64,000 nucleotides of DNA from Mycolicibacterium chubuense NBB4. Lineage in GTDB: Bacteria; Actinomycetota; Actinomycetes; Mycobacteriales; Mycobacteriaceae. Below are positions 26,564-35,166 of this stretch, piece after piece. Below the pieces are notes generated by a model. It was not told the origin of the DNA and did not search any database. It worked only from the letters and a program-made list of their open reading frames with translations. The stretch's first letter is position 1. Every line of letters starts with the position of its first letter. The stretch spans positions 4,650,001-4,714,000 of the forward strand of contig NC_018027.1 in the NCBI RefSeq assembly GCF_000266905.1. Reading direction: 5' to 3'. The position numbers and the translations under genes are program-made.

Positions 26564-29151
26564 AGCAGGGCGGCCAACTCGTCGCGGCTGGTCGTCCCCG
26601 TCTTCGACATGGCCCGGTAGATGTGGCTCTCCACGGTGCGCACGGACAGCGTCAGGCGCTCGGCCACCGCGCGATTGCTCAACCCCTCCCCGATCAGCAT
26701 GACGATCTCCGTCTCCCGGTCGGTCAGCGGCAACGTCTGGCCGGCCTGACGGTGCGCCGGTGTGCGGACACCGCATCGCGATGCCAGCGCGTCGGCCCGC
26801 GCTGAGCACCGCAGCGCGGACCCGCGCCGGTCCTGACGGCGGTACTCCCGTGCGGCGTGCGCCGCGGCGTCGAGAGCCGCGATGGGGTCACCCATCTGAG
26901 CGAAAGCTTCTGACACCGCGTCCAACTCAGCCGCGTCTCCGTCGTGGAGCGCGGCAGCGAACCGCGCTGCCACTGCCGCTCGCGGACCCTCGGCGAGGGA
27001 GACGAGCTCGCGCAACCTGGGTGCGGTGGTCCTGTCGCCGAACTGGGCCGCCATCTGCAGGCACTGCACTTCCTGCCCGAACTGCCCTGCGAGAGCGCAA
27101 CTCTCGGCTGTCGAGCGCAGAAGTGCGATCGCCTCGCTGACCGCGCCCTGACCGGCCACGGTCCAGGCCCGAGCCATACACTGCTCGTGTCTGAGCGCAC
27201 GGAACCGGCGCGGTACCTCGTCGAGCGCGGCCAGTGCGGCGGCCGCCTCGTCGGTGGCGCCGCGCATCGCCAAAGCGGTGGCGTACGGAATGCGATAGCG
27301 GAATCCCCAGCCGAGGGGATGCGAGCCGGACAACGCCTCGACGGCCTGTCCGAGCAGGTGGCACGCACCGCACACGTCACCCGCGGCGAGCGCGGCCCTC
27401 CCTGCGACGGCCGTACCGATCAGCGGGGCGGTCCCCGGCAGTTCCGCGGCCTGGCGCCGCGCGCGTTCGGCCACTGCGAGGGCGTCCGGTATCCGTCCGG
27501 CCAGCAGGAGCGCACTGGTGTGTGCGTCCGCGATGTTGAACACCATGTGGGGTGCGTCCAGTGAGCGAGTCGCCACGGCGTATCCCGCCTCAGCCGCCGC
27601 CACCGCCTCCCCGGCGCGGCCCGCATCCGCCGAGATCTGCGCGAGCGCCCAGGCGGTTTCGGCTCCGACGACCGGAATATCCTCCGGCGCCAGATTTTTC
27701 GACGCATCGACCGCCTTGTCGGGATGGTCCATCGCGAACCAGTAGACGGCGAGGAAGGCATCGATGTACGTGCGAGCCTCCGGCGGTGTCGAGCGCGACG
27801 CCTCATCGATGAGTTCCTTGGCGCGCGCGGGGTCGGCCAGGGCCCACAGCATGTTGCTCGAACGCAGGAATGCCCATCGCGCGCGCTCGCACGGGGTCAG
27901 TCGATCACCGCTGACCCCGGCGAGGAGGTGCTCGGCCAGCTCGCCGCAGCCCAACCACGACAGCGCATGCGCGCGAAGCAGGACGGATTCGGGTCCGGCA
28001 CCGGCCCGCGCCGCCGCGTCCGCGAGTCGGTCCGCCAGCGACAGATCACCGAGCCACACCGCACCCTGGGCTGCCGTGGCGAGGAGGTCGGCATCGGGCA
28101 CCAGATCGGAGTCGAGAGTCAGTGTGGCTCGGCGCACGACAACGCGGAGATCGTCGCTGTCGGCAGATGCGGCGAGCGCCTCGGCCAGCAGTCCCCGCAG
28201 CCGGCGCAGCCTGGTGTGGGCCGCACGCCGTCGGCGCACCTCGCCGTAGAGCGGATGCGCCACCCGCACCTCGACACCGCCGCCCGCGGGCTCGAGAGCG
28301 ACGAGGCCGCGGATCTCGGCCTCCTCGAGCGCAGACGCGCCGGTGATGCGGGTGAGCGTCGCGAGTTCGATCGGTTCTCCGACCGACAGCACGTCCATCA
28401 CATCGTCGACCTGCTCCGGCAGTTCACCGATACGGGCTTCGATCATCTCGATCAGGCCGGGCGGCATGACCGGGTCACCGATCCACCGCCAGCACCCGTT
28501 CTGCTGCACCATCCGGCCGTCGGCGACCTCGTGCTCGACGATGTTGCGCAGATACAGGACGTTGCCGCCGGTGAGCTTCCACAGCCGTCGGGCGGCCTGC
28601 GCGTCGATCGGACCGTGCAGCACCGCGGAGGCCAGCGCAGTCGTCTCGTCGAGGGTGAGCGGCCGAACGCCGAGCCGCTCGAAGTGTCCGGCCCGCAGGA
28701 CGTCCTGTGTGTGCGCAGCAACCGGCTCGCTCTCGCGCACGGTCAGGATCAGTTTCGCCGCGTCCCGTGCGACGAGCTGCTGCACGACGAACGTCGACAA
28801 GTCGTCGAGCAGGTGATAATCGTCGACACCGATCACCACGTCGACGCCTGATGGCGCGGCCGTCAGTGACTCCAGCACGCCGCGCAGCAACGCAATTGTG
28901 TCGGAGGCGCCCGACGGCGCCCACGCGGCGAACGCGCCGAGAGGGATGCCTCGCGCCGATGTGGTGCCGACCGCCCATCGGGTGTGGCAGCCCCGCGACG
29001 CCGCTGACGCCAGTGCCTCGCGGGCGATCCGGCTCTTCCCCACCCCGGTCGGGCCGCAGAGGAGGACCCCCGAGACGTCCGTCGTCGTCAAGGCGGTTTC
29101 TATCGTTCTCAGTTCGTGCGACCGGCCGACGATCGGCCACGACAACCGCAT
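26551..29151 (-). CDS. Large ATP-binding LuxR-family (LAL) transcriptional regulator
   Basis: 866 residues. An N-terminal NTPase has Walker A CGPTGVGKSRIARE and Walker B VVIGVDDYHLL; a long helical TPR-like middle follows; the C-terminal ~60 residues are a LuxR HTH (LTDRETEIVMLIGEGLSNRA, then SVRTVESHIYRAMSKTG). LAL regulators combine ATP/ligand sensing with DNA binding. The gene is tail-to-tail with the cyclase-ATPase gene and overlaps it by 13 bp; both proteins share the ATPase-plus-helical-repeat design, suggesting a common origin. Target genes unknown. Confidence 0.9.
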   Translation of the reverse strand: MRLSWPIVGRSHELRTIETALTTTDVSGVLLCGPTGVGKSRIAREALASAASRGCHTRWAVGTTSARGIPLGAFAAWAPSGASDTIALLRGVLESLTAAPSGVDVVIGVDDYHLLDDLSTFVVQQLVARDAAKLILTVRESEPVAAHTQDVLRAGHFERLGVRPLTLDETTALASAVLHGPIDAQAARRLWKLTGGNVLYLRNIVEHEVADGRMVQQNGCWRWIGDPVMPPGLIEMIEARIGELPEQVDDVMDVLSVGEPIELATLTRITGASALEEAEIRGLVALEPAGGGVEVRVAHPLYGEVRRRRAAHTRLRRLRGLLAEALAASADSDDLRVVVRRATLTLDSDLVPDADLLATAAQGAVWLGDLSLADRLADAAARAGAGPESVLLRAHALSWLGCGELAEHLLAGVSGDRLTPCERARWAFLRSSNMLWALADPARAKELIDEASRSTPPEARTYIDAFLAVYWFAMDHPDKAVDASKNLAPEDIPVVGAETAWALAQISADAGRAGEAVAAAEAGYAVATRSLDAPHMVFNIADAHTSALLLAGRIPDALAVAERARRQAAELPGTAPLIGTAVAGRAALAAGDVCGACHLLGQAVEALSGSHPLGWGFRYRIPYATALAMRGATDEAAAALAALDEVPRRFRALRHEQCMARAWTVAGQGAVSEAIALLRSTAESCALAGQFGQEVQCLQMAAQFGDRTTAPRLRELVSLAEGPRAAVAARFAAALHDGDAAELDAVSEAFAQMGDPIAALDAAAHAAREYRRQDRRGSALRCSARADALASRCGVRTPAHRQAGQTLPLTDRETEIVMLIGEGLSNRAVAERLTLSVRTVESHIYRAMSKTGTTSRDELAALLHGD

Positions 29152-29235
29152 TCGGGAAGCCTATGGGCCTCGTCGCCGCGTTGAGGACCGAATCTCCAGA
29201 GAAGCGGGGATGTGAAGCCGCGCCGACGGCAGTCG

Positions 29236-29241
29236 TAGGCT
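29236..29241 (+). promoter_or_regulatory. -10 box (TAGGCT) for the CDF transporter gene
   Basis: TAGGCT, then 7 nt, then the ATG at 29249: leaderless-type spacing. Confidence 0.5.
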
Positions 29242-29248
29242 CGCGGTC

Positions 29249-30220
29249 ATGAGTGCTGCCACCGACGCGACCGACTCGACGAGCAGCGACACCAAGGGCG
29301 AGAGCACGCTCACCGTCATCGTCGCGCTCGCGGCCAACCTGGCGGTCGCCATCGCCAAAACAGTCGCGGCGGTGATCTCCGGATCGGCGTCGATGACGGC
29401 CGAGGCCACCCACTCGTGGGCCGACACCGCGAATCAGGGCTTCCTGATCGTCGCGAACCGGCGCAGCGGCAGACCGCCGGACGCCGAACGGCCGCTGGGT
29501 TACGGCCGCGAGGCCTATGTGTGGTCGTTGCTGGCGGCGGTCGGGCTGTTCGTCGTGGGCGGGACGGTGTCGGTGTGGCATGGCGTCACCGAGATCATCC
29601 ACGGCGAGTCCGGTCCCGAGAACTACCTGGTGGCCTACATCGTGCTGGGCGTCGCGTTCGTACTCGAAGGGTCGTCGCTGTTTCAGGCGTTCCGGCAATT
29701 ACGCGGCGAGGCAGACGAATTCAACCGGGATCTGCTGGCCCACGTGCTGGACACCTCCGACCCGACCACCCGCGCGGTGTTCGCCGAGGACACCGCGGCT
29801 TTGATCGGGATCGTCTTCGCCCTTCTCGGGATCGGCCTGCACCAGTTGACCGGTCAGGCGGTCTGGGACGCGATCGGATCGATCGCGGTCGGGCTGCTGC
29901 TCGGCGTGGTCGCGGTGATCCTCATCGACCGCAACCGTCGGTTCCTGGTCGGCGAGCCCGCCAGCCCGCAACTGCGCGAAGCGGCGATCGAGCGCCTGAA
30001 GAACCTGCCGGAGGTCGCCTCGGTGCGCTTCATCCGGCTGGTGTTCGTCGGCCCCAAGCAGCTGTTCCTGGTGGCCAGCGTCGACCTGGTCGGCGACGCC
30101 GTCGAGTCCTCGATCGCGGACACGCTGCGCAACCTGGAGAACCAGCTGCAGGCCGAGCCCTACATCGTCGACGCCGTGCTGACGATCGCCGAACCCGACG
30201 CGCTGGACCGGCTCGCCTAA
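29249..30220 (+). CDS. Cation diffusion facilitator family transporter, ZnT9-like subgroup
   Basis: 323 residues with about five to six predicted membrane helices and a C-terminal cytoplasmic domain. The first metal motif, THSWADTANQ, keeps the HxxxD pattern with the DTxNQ extension of SLC30A9/ZnT9-like members. The second site reads VFAEDTAALIG instead of the usual (H/D)xxxD, also as in that subgroup. CDF proteins exchange protons for divalent metals such as zinc; for this subgroup metal and direction are less certain. Its stop overlaps the convergent SRPBCC gene by 4 bp. Confidence 0.88.
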   Translation: MSAATDATDSTSSDTKGESTLTVIVALAANLAVAIAKTVAAVISGSASMTAEATHSWADTANQGFLIVANRRSGRPPDAERPLGYGREAYVWSLLAAVGLFVVGGTVSVWHGVTEIIHGESGPENYLVAYIVLGVAFVLEGSSLFQAFRQLRGEADEFNRDLLAHVLDTSDPTTRAVFAEDTAALIGIVFALLGIGLHQLTGQAVWDAIGSIAVGLLLGVVAVILIDRNRRFLVGEPASPQLREAAIERLKNLPEVASVRFIRLVFVGPKQLFLVASVDLVGDAVESSIADTLRNLENQLQAEPYIVDAVLTIAEPDALDRLA

Positions 30221-30660
30221 CCGCCCTTGACGACCTTGAGGACCTGCTTGCGCAGCCCTTCGGTGGCGGTCTCGACACCGCCCTTGATCGTCCTCTTGAG
30301 GATGAAGCCCGGCAGCGGCACCGAGAGGTCGATCGCGATATCGAACCGCACCCGCGTCTTGTCGCCCTCGGGGGTCAGGGTGTATCCGGCGTCCTGCGCC
30401 TTCAACTGATTCGCGGAGACCAGCGTCCACGTGACTTTGTCGTCGGCCCAGGTGTATTCGATGACCTGCTCGTCGGTGAGGCCGGCCGCCTTGACCGTCA
30501 TCTTGACCTGCTTGGGCTTGCCGTTGTCGTAGCGGTCCAGGACCTCGGCCTTCTGGTACTGCGGTGACCAGGTGGGAGTCGCTTCGACGTCGGCGATGAC
30601 GTCGAGGATCTGTTCCGGCGTTGCTTCGATCACGACCTCGCGAGAGTCCTTGGTTGCCAT
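30217..30660 (-). CDS. SRPBCC (START-like) family protein, paralogue of 22746-23186
   Basis: 147 residues from the ATG at 30660 (MATKDSREVVIEATPEQ); a 45-bp longer form is possible but adds no conserved sequence. It aligns end to end with the other SRPBCC protein: IEATPEQILDVIADVE, KAEVLDRYDNGKP, VKMTVKAAG and TRVRFDIAIDL have counterparts at the same spacing. The cavity is predicted to bind a hydrophobic ligand. It converges with the CDF gene, overlapping by 4 bp. Confidence 0.85.
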   Translation of the reverse strand: MATKDSREVVIEATPEQILDVIADVEATPTWSPQYQKAEVLDRYDNGKPKQVKMTVKAAGLTDEQVIEYTWADDKVTWTLVSANQLKAQDAGYTLTPEGDKTRVRFDIAIDLSVPLPGFILKRTIKGGVETATEGLRKQVLKVVKGG

Positions 30661-30718
30661 GGCGCGACCATAGACCACGGCGACGTTCCTCCGGATCGAG
30701 ATCACCGGACTGGGGACG

Positions 30719-30724
30719 TAGGCT
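30719..30724 (+). promoter_or_regulatory. -10 box (TAGGCT) for the UBP zinc-finger gene
   Basis: TAGGCT followed by 7 nt and a GTG at 30732, leaderless-type spacing. An AGGA also precedes the GTG, so a short leader is not excluded. Confidence 0.45.
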
Positions 30725-30731
30725 CAGGAAT

Positions 30732-31097
30732 GTGAGCGGCGCCCCGAATGAGCCTGTCGATCCCACGGTTCCGCCGAGTGGCACGGGTTGCCTCGAATGC
30801 GACGCCGCCGGTGGCTGGTGGGTGCATCTGCGTCGGTGCGCGGCATGCGGTCACATCGGGTGCTGCGACGACTCGCTCGAGCGGCACGCGTCGGCACACT
30901 GGCGTCGGACCGGGCACCCGGTCATCCGGTCGTTCGAGCCGGGCGAGGACTGGTTCTGGGACTACCGGACCGACTCCTACTACGACGGTCCGCCCTTGGC
31001 CGCGCCGCAGAGCCGGCCCGCCGACGAGACGGTGCCCGGGCCCCGCGGCCGCGTCCCGGCCGACTGGATGGCACAGCTGCAGGCCCGTCGCGGCTGA
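30732..31097 (+). CDS. UBP-type zinc-finger protein
   Basis: 121 residues from the GTG at 30732. A Cys/His-rich module (GCLEC, RRCAACGHIGCCDDS, then HASAHWRRTGHP) matches the ubiquitin-hydrolase-type zinc finger (ZnF-UBP), followed by FEPGEDWFWDY. Free-standing ZnF-UBP proteins are common in actinobacteria; in eukaryotes this finger binds free C-termini of ubiquitin-like proteins, but the bacterial partner is not established. Small and cytosolic. Confidence 0.85.
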   Translation: MSGAPNEPVDPTVPPSGTGCLECDAAGGWWVHLRRCAACGHIGCCDDSLERHASAHWRRTGHPVIRSFEPGEDWFWDYRTDSYYDGPPLAAPQSRPADETVPGPRGRVPADWMAQLQARRG

Positions 31098-31131
31098 GTT
31101 CAAAACGCTCCGCGCGGGGTAACCCCGTACC

Positions 31132-31287
31132 GTGAGCAAAGACAAGCCACAGACCACCGAGACCGATGCCGGGTCCGACGCCGCCGACGACGACGTGATG
31201 AGCGACCCGTCGAAGGGCGCCCAGGACGGCGCCGACTGGTCCGATGAGGGCGGCGCGACGCCCGGGGGTCCGGCGCCGTCGACCTGA
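31132..31287 (+). CDS. Small acidic, probably disordered protein (51 aa)
   Basis: Frame GTG 31132 to TGA 31285-31287. The product begins with KDKPQTTETDAGSDAADDDV after the start and is rich in Asp, Gly and Pro, with no membrane segment. It starts 35 bp after the zinc-finger gene on the same strand; a TAACCC box 6 nt before the GTG is a weak leaderless signal. It ends 2 bp before the convergent oxidoreductase stop. Function not recognised. Confidence 0.55.
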   Translation: MSKDKPQTTETDAGSDAADDDVMSDPSKGAQDGADWSDEGGATPGGPAPST

Positions 31288-31289
31288 CG

Positions 31290-32852
31290 TCAGGCCCGAT
31301 CGGCGAGCACCGCCATCGCGGCGTTGTAGCCGGGAATGAACGTGATACCGGGTCCGCCGTGGCAGCCGGCGCTGCCCAGGTACAGGCCTTCGACCGGAAT
31401 GGGTTGATCCGCATAGCCTTTCGGGCCCGGACGGTTGGGGCCCATCTGCTCGGGGTGGATCAGGCCGTGGCAGTAGTCGCCTCCGGGAGCGCCGAACATC
31501 GTGCCCATGTGCCTGGGGGTGAACGTGGTGTGCCGCAGGATCAGGCTCTCGAAGTCGGGCGCCAGCTTGGTGATCTTCTCGATCACCCGTCGGCCCATCT
31601 CGGTCTTCCTCTCGCCGTAGCTCGACCGGCCCTCGCCGATCGGAAACCACAGCGAGAATGCCGACACCGCATGCTTGCCCGGGGGCGCCAGACCGGGATC
31701 GTTGGCCGAAGGGATCTGCAGCGCGATCGCCGGATCGCCGGGTACGAGGCCGCGGGTGGAGTCCTCCCACTGCTGCTGCAGATCTTCCGGCGTGGTGAAA
31801 ATCCCGATGGCGGACTGATATTCGGGATCGTTGAGCACCTCGTACGGCTCGGCGAAGGTCGGCGGTCCGTCGAGCGCGAAGTGCATCTGCAGATAGCTGC
31901 CGCGGTGGTCGATGCGACCGAACCGGGCGCGCAGATCAGCCGGCACCGCCGTCGGGTCGACGAGCGTGTTCACCGTCAGGTCGGGTGCGACGCCCGAGAC
32001 CACGACGGGCGCGGAGAGTGTCGAGCCGTCGTCGGTCCGCACGCCGCGGACACGACCGTCGGTGACCCGGATCTCCTCGACCCTGGTGCGCAGTCGCAAC
32101 TGGCCTCCGCCGGCGGTGAACATCGCCAGCAGGTGCTCGGTGACCGCGCCCATCCCGCCGCGGAACTTCTTGATCAGTGTCGCGTTCTCGTCGGGCACGG
32201 CCAGGCCGAACGCCAGCGCCGCGGCACTACCCGGCGTCGCGGGGCCGCGATAGGTGGTGTTGACGGCCAGAAACGCCAGCATGCCGCGCAGCGCACCGTA
32301 CTTCTCGCGGTCCGGAAGGTAGCGGTCAAGCACGTCGGTCACCGACCCGAACAGCATGTCGCTGACCGCCTGGCGTTCGAATTCTCCGGTCGCGCAGGCG
32401 AACATCTCGTCCAGGGTCTTGGGCGGGCGAGCCGCGTCGAAGCGGCCGAGCGCTCGGGTCGGGGCCTGGCACCAAGCCATCAGCCCGGCCATTCCGTTGA
32501 CCGCGCCGGCTCCGTGGACGTCGTTGAGGTGGGCGAGCAGCTTCATCGGGTCGGTGTAGTAGATGACCGGATCGTCGCCGTCCCCGCGCAGTTGCACCGA
32601 CATGACGTCGAGTTCGACGGTGGGTAGCTCCTCGAGTCGGAGCGCCCGACTCACCACCGCCGACGTGGGCACCTGGACCGAACCGGCGATCTCGAACCGG
32701 AACCCGTCGAACAGTTCGACGGTGGACGCCATCCCGCCGGCGTAGAGCTTCGCGTCCAGGCACAGCGTGCGCAGCCCGGCCTGCTGCAACAGGGTCGCCG
32801 CGGTCAGGCCGTTGTGTCCCGCGCCCACGACGATGGCGTCGAAGTCCGTCAT
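31290..32852 (-). CDS. FAD-dependent phytoene-desaturase-like oxidoreductase
   Basis: 520 residues from the ATG at 32852 (MTDFDAIVVGAGHNGLTAAT, a dinucleotide-binding GxGxxG). The frame is open far upstream into the TetR gene's region, but that part is an out-of-frame shadow. The C-terminal FAD-contact motif is GLYLGSAGCHGGPGITFIPG, as in the phytoene dehydrogenase/carotenoid isomerase superfamily (compare pyridine nucleotide-disulphide oxidoreductase domain 2 proteins). Specific substrate unknown. The TetR gene just upstream, same strand, may control it. Confidence 0.88.
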   Translation of the reverse strand: MTDFDAIVVGAGHNGLTAATLLQQAGLRTLCLDAKLYAGGMASTVELFDGFRFEIAGSVQVPTSAVVSRALRLEELPTVELDVMSVQLRGDGDDPVIYYTDPMKLLAHLNDVHGAGAVNGMAGLMAWCQAPTRALGRFDAARPPKTLDEMFACATGEFERQAVSDMLFGSVTDVLDRYLPDREKYGALRGMLAFLAVNTTYRGPATPGSAAALAFGLAVPDENATLIKKFRGGMGAVTEHLLAMFTAGGGQLRLRTRVEEIRVTDGRVRGVRTDDGSTLSAPVVVSGVAPDLTVNTLVDPTAVPADLRARFGRIDHRGSYLQMHFALDGPPTFAEPYEVLNDPEYQSAIGIFTTPEDLQQQWEDSTRGLVPGDPAIALQIPSANDPGLAPPGKHAVSAFSLWFPIGEGRSSYGERKTEMGRRVIEKITKLAPDFESLILRHTTFTPRHMGTMFGAPGGDYCHGLIHPEQMGPNRPGPKGYADQPIPVEGLYLGSAGCHGGPGITFIPGYNAAMAVLADRA

Positions 32853-32904
32853 CGGCTGAGGCTGGCACGACCCCCAAGTTTTGTCAATATTGACGAAACT
32901 GGCG

Positions 32905-33510
32905 TCACACCCGCTCATCGATGCCGGTGCGCAACAGCTCCAGCGCGTGCCGGCACAGCCGGTCGAGCTCGGGCAGCGAACGGTCCTCGCCGAGCATCCA
33001 CACCTCCATCGCCCCGAAGACGGCGGCGGCGATGCACCGCGCGGTGACGGTGACGCGCATGCGCTGCTCGGTACCGGGCGCGGGCGGATCGGCACCGGCC
33101 AGATGGTCCTCGACGGCTTCGGCGAAATCCGCCTCCACCTGGCGGATGTGGCGGACGATGCGCCCGGGGTCGAGTTCCTGCGCGCGCATCGAGGCGATCT
33201 CGGTGACGGCCCAGTCGTCGTACGGCGACGCCATGATGGCCGACTGCACCGACTCGATGATCGACTCGTCGGGCGAGCGCGCCGCCAGGGCCGTCCGAAA
33301 CCAGTGCAGACCGGCGTCGTAGTCGGCGAAGAGCAGATCGTGCTTCGACGCGAAGTGCCGGTAGAACGTCCGCAGCGAGACGCCGGCGTCGGCGGCGATC
33401 TGCTCCGCCGAGGTCTCCTCGATGCCCTGTGCGAGGAACCGCACCACCGCGGCCCGTCGCAGAGCCTCCCGGGTGCGCTCGCTGCGCGCCGTCTGGGCAG
33501 GCCGGACCAT
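32905..33510 (-). CDS. TetR-family transcriptional regulator
   Basis: 201 residues from the ATG at 33510 (MVRPAQTARSERTREALRRA), chosen because the HTH begins about 20 residues later; an ATG at 33618 would extend into the probable operator region. HTH: SAEQIAADAGVSLRTFYRHF. The ligand domain is unassigned. It is divergent from the metallo-hydrolase gene at 33739 and 52 bp upstream of the FAD oxidoreductase, so either may be its target. Confidence 0.88.
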   Translation of the reverse strand: MVRPAQTARSERTREALRRAAVVRFLAQGIEETSAEQIAADAGVSLRTFYRHFASKHDLLFADYDAGLHWFRTALAARSPDESIIESVQSAIMASPYDDWAVTEIASMRAQELDPGRIVRHIRQVEADFAEAVEDHLAGADPPAPGTEQRMRVTVTARCIAAAVFGAMEVWMLGEDRSLPELDRLCRHALELLRTGIDERV

Positions 33511-33578
33511 GTGCGTAACGTACCGCAACCCCCTGGCCGCGCCGGCGAGCCGCGTTGCCGGCAGAACGTCACCGGAAG

Positions 33579-33618
33579 TTGACAGCACTTGCCCCGTCAC
33601 ATTGACTTGCACCGTCAA
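33579..33618. promoter_or_regulatory. Candidate TetR operator: repeated TTGAC/GTCA(A/C) half-sites
   Basis: ttgac at 33579-33583 with gtcac at 33596-33600, and ttgac at 33602-33606 with gtcaa at 33614-33618, form two inverted pairs between the divergent TetR and metallo-hydrolase genes. Another ttgac follows at about 33628. Spacing differs between pairs (12 and 7 nt). Confidence 0.4.
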
Positions 33619-33738
33619 ACAGTCGGTTGACTTAGATTGCTGCCCACTCCTGGGATTCGTCTGGATGAGCGGGCATGGGGGGCGGATGATGGTCGGGCGA
33701 GGTCAGTACTGCGCCGACGTGACCGGGGGGCAAGACTT

Positions 33739-34530
33739 GTGAGAGTTCACCACCTCAATTGCGGATCCATGCGGCCTCTGATGGTCGGCGCCATGGTCTG
33801 TCACGTGTTGCTGGTCGAGACCGACAACGGCCTGGTGCTCGTCGACAGCGGCTTCGGGTCCCGTGATTGCGAGCGGCCCGCGCGACTCGGCACGATCCGG
33901 CGCCACCTGATCCGGCCGGTGCTCGACCCCACGGAGACCGCGAGCAGCCAGATCGAGCGGCTGGGCTTTCAGCGCTCGGATGTCCGCCACGTCATCATCA
34001 CGCACTTCGACGCCGACCACATCGGAGGGCTCGCCGACTTCCCCGACGCGCAAGTCCACATCACGTCGGCAGAAGCGTTCGGCGCCATGCGTTCTCGGGC
34101 GGTGCGTGACCGCATCCGCTTCCGCAGCACGCAGTGGGCGCACGGGCCCAAGATCGTCGAGCACTCCGCCGACGGGGAGTCCTGGCGGGGTTTCGCAGCC
34201 GCCAAGGAACTCGACGACATCGGTCCCGGTTTCGCACTGGTCTCGCTGCCCGGCCACACCGCCGGACACGCATGTGTGGCCGTCGATGCCGGCCACCGGT
34301 GGCTGCTGCACGCCGGCGACGCGTTCTACCACTACGGCACCGCGGACGGCGCCCGGATACCGCCGTGGACGGCGCGACTGGAGAAGTTGGTCGCCTACGA
34401 CCGCAAGAGGGTCAGGGAGAATCACGCCCGGCTCGCCGAGTTGTACCGGCGAGGCGACCCCGACCTGATGATCCTGTGCTCTCACGACCCGACGCTCTTC
34501 GAACGCGCCAAGGCCTCCGCGCTGGTGTGA
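33739..34530 (+). CDS. Metallo-beta-lactamase-fold hydrolase, lactonase-like
   Basis: 263 residues from the GTG at 33739, selected because [11 protein letters not shown] begins the conserved fold; upstream in-frame sequence is unlike the family. Metal motif [11 protein letters not shown] (HxDxDH), further ligands in LPGHTAGHA and LLHAGDAF. This pattern is shared with N-acyl homoserine lactonases and related hydrolases; the real substrate is unknown. A G-rich stretch lies before the start rather than a classical Shine-Dalgarno. Confidence 0.85.
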   Translation: MRVHHLNCGSMRPLMVGAMVCHVLLVETDNGLVLVDSGFGSRDCERPARLGTIRRHLIRPVLDPTETASSQIERLGFQRSDVRHVIITHFDADHIGGLADFPDAQVHITSAEAFGAMRSRAVRDRIRFRSTQWAHGPKIVEHSADGESWRGFAAAKELDDIGPGFALVSLPGHTAGHACVAVDAGHRWLLHAGDAFYHYGTADGARIPPWTARLEKLVAYDRKRVRENHARLAELYRRGDPDLMILCSHDPTLFERAKASALV

Positions 34531-34533
34531 GGC

Positions 34534-35145
34534 TCAGCCCGCCTGCGGACGCAGCAGCGCGATGGACGCGTCGACCGCCTCGTCGGTGACGTCGCTCATC
34601 CGGCCGCCCTCCTCGACCGTGATGGCCGTCAGTTCACGCAGGCCGCCGAGCAGCATGATGATGCGCCTGCGCGACACGGGACCGATTCCGGCCGCGCGGA
34701 ATTCGTCACCGGCACCCAGCGCCCCCACCATCGCGATGAAGGTCTCCATCGCATCGCGTTGCAGATGGCGCGCGGCGGCACCGAGCGAGGGCACGTCGCG
34801 AATCCAGCTCAGCATCAACGCCGGACGGGCTTCGGCCGACGAGATCCAGGCTTCGATGGCCTGCCGTACCTGCTTCTGCCACGGCGCGCTGGGGTCGACG
34901 GCCTCCGAGATCTGCGTGACCTGGTCGGCGTTGGCGTCGGAGAGCAGCGCGACGAAACACGCCTCCCGGCTGTCGAAATGCTCGTAGAAGGTGCGCCGCG
35001 AGGTCCTGGCGCCGCGGACGATGTCGGCGACCGTCGTCTTCGGGTAGCCCTGTTCGGCGATGGCGGCTTCCAGCGCATCGAGCAGCCGCTGGCGGAAAGC
35101 GCTCTTGTCGGCGGTCAGGGTCGTCGCGGCGGGCGTGCTGTTCAT
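34534..35145 (-). CDS. TetR-family transcriptional regulator
   Basis: 203 residues, ATG at 35145. HTH: TTVADIVRGARTSRRTFYEHF within the N-terminal 50 residues after a 15-residue tail (MNSTPAATTLTADKSAF). The C-terminal domain is helical and unassigned. It converges on the metallo-hydrolase gene with 3 bp between stops and follows the chorismate mutase gene on the same strand by 21 bp, so it may be read from that transcript. Confidence 0.88.
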   Translation of the reverse strand: MNSTPAATTLTADKSAFRQRLLDALEAAIAEQGYPKTTVADIVRGARTSRRTFYEHFDSREACFVALLSDANADQVTQISEAVDPSAPWQKQVRQAIEAWISSAEARPALMLSWIRDVPSLGAAARHLQRDAMETFIAMVGALGAGDEFRAAGIGPVSRRRIIMLLGGLRELTAITVEEGGRMSDVTDEAVDASIALLRPQAG

Positions 35146-35166
35146 GGCATGCCCATGATCCCACGC

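Noticed and set aside
32853..33572. Longer N-terminus for the FAD oxidoreductase
   Set aside because: The extension is the wrong frame of the TetR gene; GxGxxG begins 8 residues after the ATG at 32852.
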